This document shows positions 7,166 through 10,940 of a stretch of DNA of 10,940 nt, in pieces (position 1 is the first letter of the stretch; each line of letters begins with the position of its first letter). The notes beneath the pieces are model-generated. The model was not told where the DNA came from, ran no database searches, and saw nothing but the letters and a program-made list of their open reading frames with translations. The DNA is from Deltaproteobacteria bacterium. GTDB taxonomy: Bacteria; Desulfobacterota; Desulfobacteria; Desulfobacterales; SURF-7. The stretch is taken from assembly GCA_019307665.1 (NCBI GenBank), contig JAFDJC010000092.1:1-10940 (forward strand), written 5' to 3'. The position numbers and the translations under genes were made by a program.

Positions 7166-7765
7166 ATGGCATCTCCTATAAAGAATAACAAACAGAAAAT
7201 ACTTGCTGTGTTTCTTGTTGTTTTAGCTGTTTCAATTGGATACAGAATAATGCATCCATTCAAGCAACAAAAAGTAAACACCCTGACGTTTACGGGTAAT
7301 AAACATATCAAAAGAATCATAAAGACCGCTGACGGAACCGCCAACAACTATACTGGAGGGCCTGAAACTATCATGTTAAACCTCTTTGAAAACCCGCCCC
7401 ATCATTCAGGAAAAATAGTGAAAAACATATTTTCTTCGCAGGCATCGATTTCTACCACCAAGCATATTGCAAATAAACTTAATACTGAAATCAAACAATC
7501 ATCTGAAATTGCAGAAAGTGTAATAGACACTCCGGAAAAGACCGGTTCTGAATTTATTAATTTTAAGGTTTTTGGCATGTATGAAGCAACAAACGATAAA
7601 GTTGTATTTATAGAAAGAGGGAAAGATATTCTCGCATTAAGAGAAGGCGATATGATAGACGGAAAATTTCTAGTCCTGCAAATCAGCAGTCAAAGGATTA
7701 CATTAAAATCGAAACTTGTTGATAAACCTTTTTTTATTGATATGAATGGACTAGAAAACAATTAA
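7166..7765 (+). CDS. PilP/GspC-like periplasmic connector protein
   Basis: 199 residues, starting 2 nt after the end of the pilO frame, with AGG 8 nt before the ATG. PilP and GspC link the inner-membrane complex to the periplasmic N0 domain of the secretin. Residues about 12-28 form one hydrophobic anchor. It has no lipobox, so it is anchored like GspC rather than lipidated like PilP. Residues 29-128 are a low-complexity, probably extended periplasmic stretch. Residues about 130-193 form the homology-region (HR) beta fold: FKVFGMYEATNDKVVFIERG, LREGDMIDGKFLVLQISSQ and RITLKSK. This is the GspC/PilP pattern of strand, effective-site turn (EGDMIDG) and strand. The secretin gene follows after 30 nt, its expected partner. 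Choosing between PilP and GspC is not possible from sequence alone; the fold family is fairly sure. Confidence 0.85.
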   Translation: MASPIKNNKQKILAVFLVVLAVSIGYRIMHPFKQQKVNTLTFTGNKHIKRIIKTADGTANNYTGGPETIMLNLFENPPHHSGKIVKNIFSSQASISTTKHIANKLNTEIKQSSEIAESVIDTPEKTGSEFINFKVFGMYEATNDKVVFIERGKDILALREGDMIDGKFLVLQISSQRITLKSKLVDKPFFIDMNGLENN

Positions 7766-7785
7766 ACGGTTTTATAAAAACTGGC

Positions 7786-7790
7786 AGGAG
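7786..7790 (+). promoter_or_regulatory. Ribosome binding site of the secretin gene
   Basis: AGGAG lies 5 nt before ATG 7796 and favours it over the ATG at 7808, which would be 17 nt away. Either start keeps the lipoprotein signal. Confidence 0.65.
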
Positions 7791-7795
7791 AGAGT

Positions 7796-10042
7796 ATGGG
7801 CCGGAATATGTTAATAAAAAAATTATTGCTTTTAGCTTTCATGATCATGACTATAACATTTTTGTCAGCAGGTTGTGTCACGAACCAAGAATATATCAAA
7901 GAAGGTAACAAGTATACAAAATCAGGAAATTGGGATGAAGCTGTAACGTATTACCAGGAACTCCATGATAAATATCCTGATGATAAGGAGATAAAACTTG
8001 TACTTGCAAGGTCAAAAATCGAAGCATCAATAGCATACCTCGCCAGCGGAAAAGCCTTGCTGGAAAAGAATCTCTTTGATCAAGCTGTATCAGAATTTCA
8101 ACAGAGTTATAAGTTTAATCCCTCCAACAGATTAACCCTTGTCCTCATTAAAAGGGCCAAAAAAGAAAAACAAGTTTTAAGTCTAATTAAAAAAGGAGAA
8201 AACCTAATTGAAACCGGAGATATTCCGGGAGCAAAAAATGCTTTTCAAAAAGCAGCGAAACTAGACCCCAAAAATAATCGGGCACAAAAATATCTGGCCG
8301 GTTTAAGCGCAAAAGAAAAACAACTATCTTTATCCAGCCTAAAAATACCTTCAAAAAAACCGGTTTCCTTTAAATTCAAAAACACGTCTATTATTAATGT
8401 GTTTGAAGTACTTTCAAAACTTTCCGGAATTAATTTTATTTTTGACAAAGAAATGGTGAACAGCAAGGTTACGATGTTTATGACAGATGTATCTTTAAAT
8501 CGATTTATAAATGTATTACTAAAAACCAACAATCTTGCCGCAAAGTTGATTAATGACAATACCATGTTGATATATCCGAATACGCCGGCAAAGAAAAAAG
8601 AATACGAAGATTTAAAAATTCGGACATTCTACCTTGCCAATCTGGATGCCCAAAAAGCAGTCAGCCTATTAACCAAAATACTCAAAAGCAGAAATATTAT
8701 TGCAAATAAAGAATTGAATGCCATAGTTATTAGGGGACAAAAAGAAGAAATAGAAATCGCATCAAAAATCATTGAGGCAAATGATCGTCCTCCGGCTGAA
8801 GTACTCCTTAACGTAGAAATACTTGAAGTCAGCCGCACAAAGGAAAAACAGCTAGGCCTGGAGCTAGACCCTGCATCAGTCTCCATCGGCGTAGGCGAAG
8901 CAAGTGATAAAATTGATGACGATGCCGGCATTATTAATACAGCCTCGTCATATGCACTTCAGGAACTTTCCGACAAGGAAATCATGCTTTCCATTCCAAC
9001 CGCCACACTACACCTTTTAAAGCAGGACGGAGATACAAGAATACTTGCGAATCCGCAAATTCGTGTAAAAAATAATGAAAAAGCTTCAATCCATATCGGT
9101 GAACGCATACCTATAAGAACAAACAGGCGTGTTGATACAAACGGCGATATCACCTATGATTACCAGTATCAGGATGTTGGCGTCAAACTTGATGCAGTTC
9201 CGTCAATCAATATGAACGGTGAAATCTCACTCAAAATAAACCTGGAAATAAGTGCGCTCGGCCCTAATGTCGGTACGGCTGATGATCCACAATATGCGAT
9301 CAAGGCACGAACTGCAAAAAGTGTTCTCACAGTCCGTGATGGAGAACCTATTATAATCGGTGGCCTGATTAGAGATGATGAACTAGAAACTTTAAGAAAA
9401 ATACCTTATTTAAGCGAAATACCCGGCATCGGCCGATTGTTTACAAATGAAGGCAGAAATGACACTCAAACAGATATCCTGATGTCGATAACACCAATAC
9501 TTTTGCAGGAGCAGAAAATTCCCGGTAAAGACATCACAGAGATGTGGTCAGGTAATGAAGGCAGTTTCTCACTTCAAGAACCGTTTAGAACCTCTGGTGA
9601 CAACGGAGAGTGGTTTTTGGAAACGCCCGAAGAAATAATTAAAGAAAAAAAGGAAAAACCTACTGAAACAAAACAGACCGAAAAAAAAATCAATAGCATC
9701 GAACCCGATCAACCTGAAAAAACCAATCAGTCTAAAAAAAATACTGCAAAGGCTCCTATAAAGTGGCAGGGCTCAACTCCATTCAGTATACACGTCAATT
9801 CATTCCCAACCATAGAAGAAGCCGAAAACCGCATTAAGGAATTGACGGGTCTTGGGTATGAATATTTTATGGTGCATGTCGATGTGCCTGACAAAGGTTC
9901 CTACTACCGTATTTTTACCGGCAGGTTCAAAAATTATTCGTCGGCACAGGCAACCTGTAATGAATACAAAAGTCGAAAAGAGTTTGCAGATGATATCCAT
10001 CCGGTTACACGAAAATGGGCTTTCACTGGTTTAAAGGAATAA
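7796..10042 (+). CDS. gspD: Lipoprotein secretin with TPR and SPOR domains (GspD/PilQ/MshL family)
   Basis: 748 residues. Secretins form the multimeric outer-membrane gate of T2SS and T4P. Domains in order: a lipoprotein signal with lipobox LSAGC, cleavage before Cys27 (the next residue is Val, not Asp, compatible with outer-membrane sorting); TPR-like repeats at about 30-170 (NWDEAVTYYQELHDKYPDD, LFDQAVSEFQQSYKFNPSN, DIPGAKNAFQKAAKLDPKN); N0/STN at about 192-262 (VFEVLSKLSGINFIFDKEM); one N1 domain at about 273-345; and the secretin core at about 385-572, with its signature IPYLSEIPGIGRLF at 536-549 and ILMSITPILL at 561-570. A Lys/Glu/Gln/Thr-rich linker covers about 615-655 and a SPOR domain about 660-742 (PFSIHVNSFPTIEEAENRI, YYRIFTGRFKNYSSAQ), which in other proteins binds denuded peptidoglycan. 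It lacks the N2-N3 repeats of classical GspD. The lipid anchor suggests self-piloting as in HxcQ liposecretins. Confidence 0.95.
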   Translation: MGRNMLIKKLLLLAFMIMTITFLSAGCVTNQEYIKEGNKYTKSGNWDEAVTYYQELHDKYPDDKEIKLVLARSKIEASIAYLASGKALLEKNLFDQAVSEFQQSYKFNPSNRLTLVLIKRAKKEKQVLSLIKKGENLIETGDIPGAKNAFQKAAKLDPKNNRAQKYLAGLSAKEKQLSLSSLKIPSKKPVSFKFKNTSIINVFEVLSKLSGINFIFDKEMVNSKVTMFMTDVSLNRFINVLLKTNNLAAKLINDNTMLIYPNTPAKKKEYEDLKIRTFYLANLDAQKAVSLLTKILKSRNIIANKELNAIVIRGQKEEIEIASKIIEANDRPPAEVLLNVEILEVSRTKEKQLGLELDPASVSIGVGEASDKIDDDAGIINTASSYALQELSDKEIMLSIPTATLHLLKQDGDTRILANPQIRVKNNEKASIHIGERIPIRTNRRVDTNGDITYDYQYQDVGVKLDAVPSINMNGEISLKINLEISALGPNVGTADDPQYAIKARTAKSVLTVRDGEPIIIGGLIRDDELETLRKIPYLSEIPGIGRLFTNEGRNDTQTDILMSITPILLQEQKIPGKDITEMWSGNEGSFSLQEPFRTSGDNGEWFLETPEEIIKEKKEKPTETKQTEKKINSIEPDQPEKTNQSKKNTAKAPIKWQGSTPFSIHVNSFPTIEEAENRIKELTGLGYEYFMVHVDVPDKGSYYRIFTGRFKNYSSAQATCNEYKSRKEFADDIHPVTRKWAFTGLKE
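10033..10038 (+). promoter_or_regulatory. Ribosome binding site for the first pseudopilin, inside the secretin's last codons
   Basis: AAAGGA ends 8 nt before GTG 10047. It overlaps the final codons of the secretin gene, so the two genes are likely translated together, and it supports the GTG start. Confidence 0.6.
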
Positions 10043-10046
10043 AACT

Positions 10047-10517
10047 GTGAAAAAATATACCCAATGCCCCTCGGGTGTGACGCTCATTGAACTCATAACA
10101 GCCATGGCGATCCTTTCGATTCTGGCTATTGGTATTCTTCCATTATCAAAAATGACTTACAAGCGCACAAAAGAAATAGAGCTCAGACATAACCTGAGAG
10201 TGATCAGAAATGCTCTTGACAAGTACAAACAACTGGCTGATGAAAAAAAAATTATTGTTTCGGCAGCGTCAAGCGGCTACCCGGAAAGCATTGAGCTGCT
10301 TGTTGAAGGGGTGGAGATAAAATCAGGAGCGAAACCGGAAAGGATAAAATTCCTTAGGCGGATACCGAAAGATCCGATGACCCAAGAAGGTGAATGGGGC
10401 CTGAGATCATATTTTGATGAGTCCGACAGTGAAACATGGGGCGGTCAGGATGTTTATGATATTTACACTCAGAGTGAAAGTCAAGCCATTGACGAAACTT
10501 ACTATAAAGACTGGTGA
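10047..10517 (+). CDS. GspG-like pseudopilin, first copy (GTG start)
   Basis: 156 residues. Pseudopilins are inner-membrane precursors cleaved and methylated by a prepilin peptidase, then polymerised. The class III leader is ten residues ending CPSG, followed by VTLIELITAMAILSILAIG. Cleavage would be after Gly10 and the essential Glu sits at +5 (Glu15). Position +1 is Val instead of the usual Phe or Met. The hydrophobic helix is followed by the conserved coiled region with ELRHNLRVIRNALDKYK (45-61). A GspG-like end has RRIPKDPMTQEGEWGLRS (104-121), where the family has PKDPWG-type loops, and an acidic tail closing YYKDW. The only plausible start is GTG 10047 with AAAGGA 8 nt upstream. It begins 4 nt after the secretin stop. 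GspG versus another minor pseudopilin cannot be settled by eye. Confidence 0.88.
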   Translation: MKKYTQCPSGVTLIELITAMAILSILAIGILPLSKMTYKRTKEIELRHNLRVIRNALDKYKQLADEKKIIVSAASSGYPESIELLVEGVEIKSGAKPERIKFLRRIPKDPMTQEGEWGLRSYFDESDSETWGGQDVYDIYTQSESQAIDETYYKDW

Positions 10518-10536
10518 AAAGCAGGATAGTGTTCTA

Positions 10537-10908
10537 ATGAGGCAAAAAGGATACACACTCATAGAAATGATGATTGTGCTCTCAATCATGGGAATACTCG
10601 CAAGCATGGCTATGCCTAATATGCAGCGTTCCATGGTAAGAGCAAGAGAAACATCGCTTAGAAATACGCTTTTTGTTTTTAGGGATGTAATAGATCAGTA
10701 TTATGCCGACCATGGCCAATATCCGGATAGTGTAGAAGAGCTTGCTGAAATGCACTATATTCGAAGTGTACCTAAAGACCCTTTTACCGGGTCGGAAACA
10801 ACATGGATCATCATACCTCCTGATGAAGAAGATGCCGGGAATGTTTATGATGTCCATAGCGGCAGCAATCTGGTCAGCTTGGGCAGGACGCCTTATAATG
10901 AATGGTAA
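10537..10908 (+). CDS. GspG-like pseudopilin, second copy
   Basis: 123 residues from ATG 10537. The leader is only MRQKG, with cleavage before Tyr6, then YTLIEMMIVLSIMGILASMA with Glu at +5. The region RETSLRNTLFVFRDVIDQYYADHGQYP (start about residue 37) is the GspG alpha-spine and YP turn. IRSVPKDPFTGSETTW (75-90) is the GspG loop, and NVYDVHSGS (102-110) matches the calcium-loop area of major pseudopilins. Homology favours it as the major pseudopilin. An ATG at 10414 in the same frame would add 41 residues lying wholly inside the previous gene and spoil the leader, so it is rejected. AGGA lies 10 nt before ATG 10537. Like its neighbour, it ends in Tyr-x-acid-Trp (PYNEW), which suggests a local duplication or a shared surface. 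Confidence 0.92.
   Translation: MRQKGYTLIEMMIVLSIMGILASMAMPNMQRSMVRARETSLRNTLFVFRDVIDQYYADHGQYPDSVEELAEMHYIRSVPKDPFTGSETTWIIIPPDEEDAGNVYDVHSGSNLVSLGRTPYNEW
10884..10889 (+). promoter_or_regulatory. Ribosome binding site for the third pseudopilin
   Basis: CAGGAC, with AGGA at 10885-10888, lies 8-9 nt before ATG 10898, inside the end of the second pseudopilin gene. It supports the overlapping start. Confidence 0.45.
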
Positions 10909-10940
10909 GGGTTTTACCTATATGAGTGTCCTTCTTCTTA
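10898..10940 (+). CDS. Third pseudopilin, N-terminus only, cut by the right edge
   Basis: The ATG at 10898 overlaps the last 11 nt of the second pseudopilin gene in another frame and stays open to the edge. The visible residues are MNGKGFTYMSVLLL. This is a class III leader (MNGKG) with cleavage before Phe, followed by Thr-Tyr and a hydrophobic start, as in minor pseudopilins whose mature end begins FTY. Position +5 is Ser, not Glu; loss of Glu5 is typical of the tip pseudopilin GspK and of some atypical T2SS pseudopilins. AGGA lies 9 nt upstream. Only 14 codons are visible, so the family beyond 'pseudopilin' is inferred from the leader and the operon context. Confidence 0.7.
   Translation, partial: MNGKGFTYMSVLLL

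Noticed and set aside
7166..7765. Assignment as lipidated PilP
   Set aside because: There is no lipobox cysteine after the hydrophobic segment; the anchor is GspC-like.
10414..10536. Long N-terminal extension of the second pseudopilin from ATG 10414
   Set aside because: These 41 codons lie inside the previous gene and read as out-of-frame sequence; ATG 10537 gives a proper five-residue class III leader.
10871..10899. TGGTCA, 17 nt, TATAAT as a promoter for the third pseudopilin
   Set aside because: Both boxes match fairly well, but they lie in coding sequence and the -10 covers the start codon, so any transcript would begin inside the gene. AT-rich coding DNA makes such matches common.

Overview
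The window is an AT-rich, protein-coding stretch with every recognisable gene on the + strand, packed as what looks like one long operon. It encodes most of an atypical type II secretion / type IV pilus-like machine. The low GC, the gene set and the hybrid architecture point to a Desulfobacterota-like (former deltaproteobacterial) Gram-negative bacterium. That placement is inferred from style, not from a marker gene.

Layout: (1) positions 2-1585, the 3' part of a long TPR-repeat protein that runs in from the left edge; (2) 1585-1800, a 71-residue membrane-anchored small protein, possibly a truncated remnant, translationally coupled to the TPR gene; (3) 1841-3052, the GspF/PilC inner-membrane platform; (4) 3103-4836, the GspE/PilB/MshE-type assembly ATPase; (5) a 157-nt spacer holding a possible 30-residue microprotein; (6) 4994-5929, a PilM/GspL-like actin-fold protein; (7) 5945-6589, PilN-like, with a TTG start; (8) 6621-7163, a PilO-like gene interrupted by one in-frame TAA; (9) 7166-7765, a PilP/GspC-like periplasmic connector; (10) 7796-10042, an unusual secretin with a lipobox, a TPR region, N0-N1 and secretin domains, and a C-terminal SPOR domain; (11) 10047-10517 and 10537-10908, two GspG-like major-type pseudopilins; (12) 10898 to the right edge, the first codons of a third pseudopilin whose leader reads MNGKG|FTYMS.

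How the parts should work together: the ATPase (E) and platform (F) drive polymerisation of pseudopilins. The PilM-N-O-P/C set bridges the cytoplasmic motor through the inner membrane and periplasm to the secretin. The secretin forms the outer-membrane gate and carries its own lipid anchor, TPR region and peptidoglycan-binding domain. No retraction ATPase (PilT), prepilin peptidase or canonical GspL/GspM is visible. The set resembles the atypical deltaproteobacterial T2SS of the Geobacter Oxp type, and MSHA pilus loci, more than a textbook gsp or pil operon.

The most notable points are the one-polypeptide liposecretin-TPR-SPOR fusion, the nonsense codon in pilO, the third pseudopilin at the right edge, and possible lesions in the pilN start region and the small ORF after the TPR gene. 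These could mean a decaying machine or base-call errors. No tRNA, rRNA, CRISPR, insertion sequence or convincing terminator was seen, and no gene-free stretch exceeds 160 nt.
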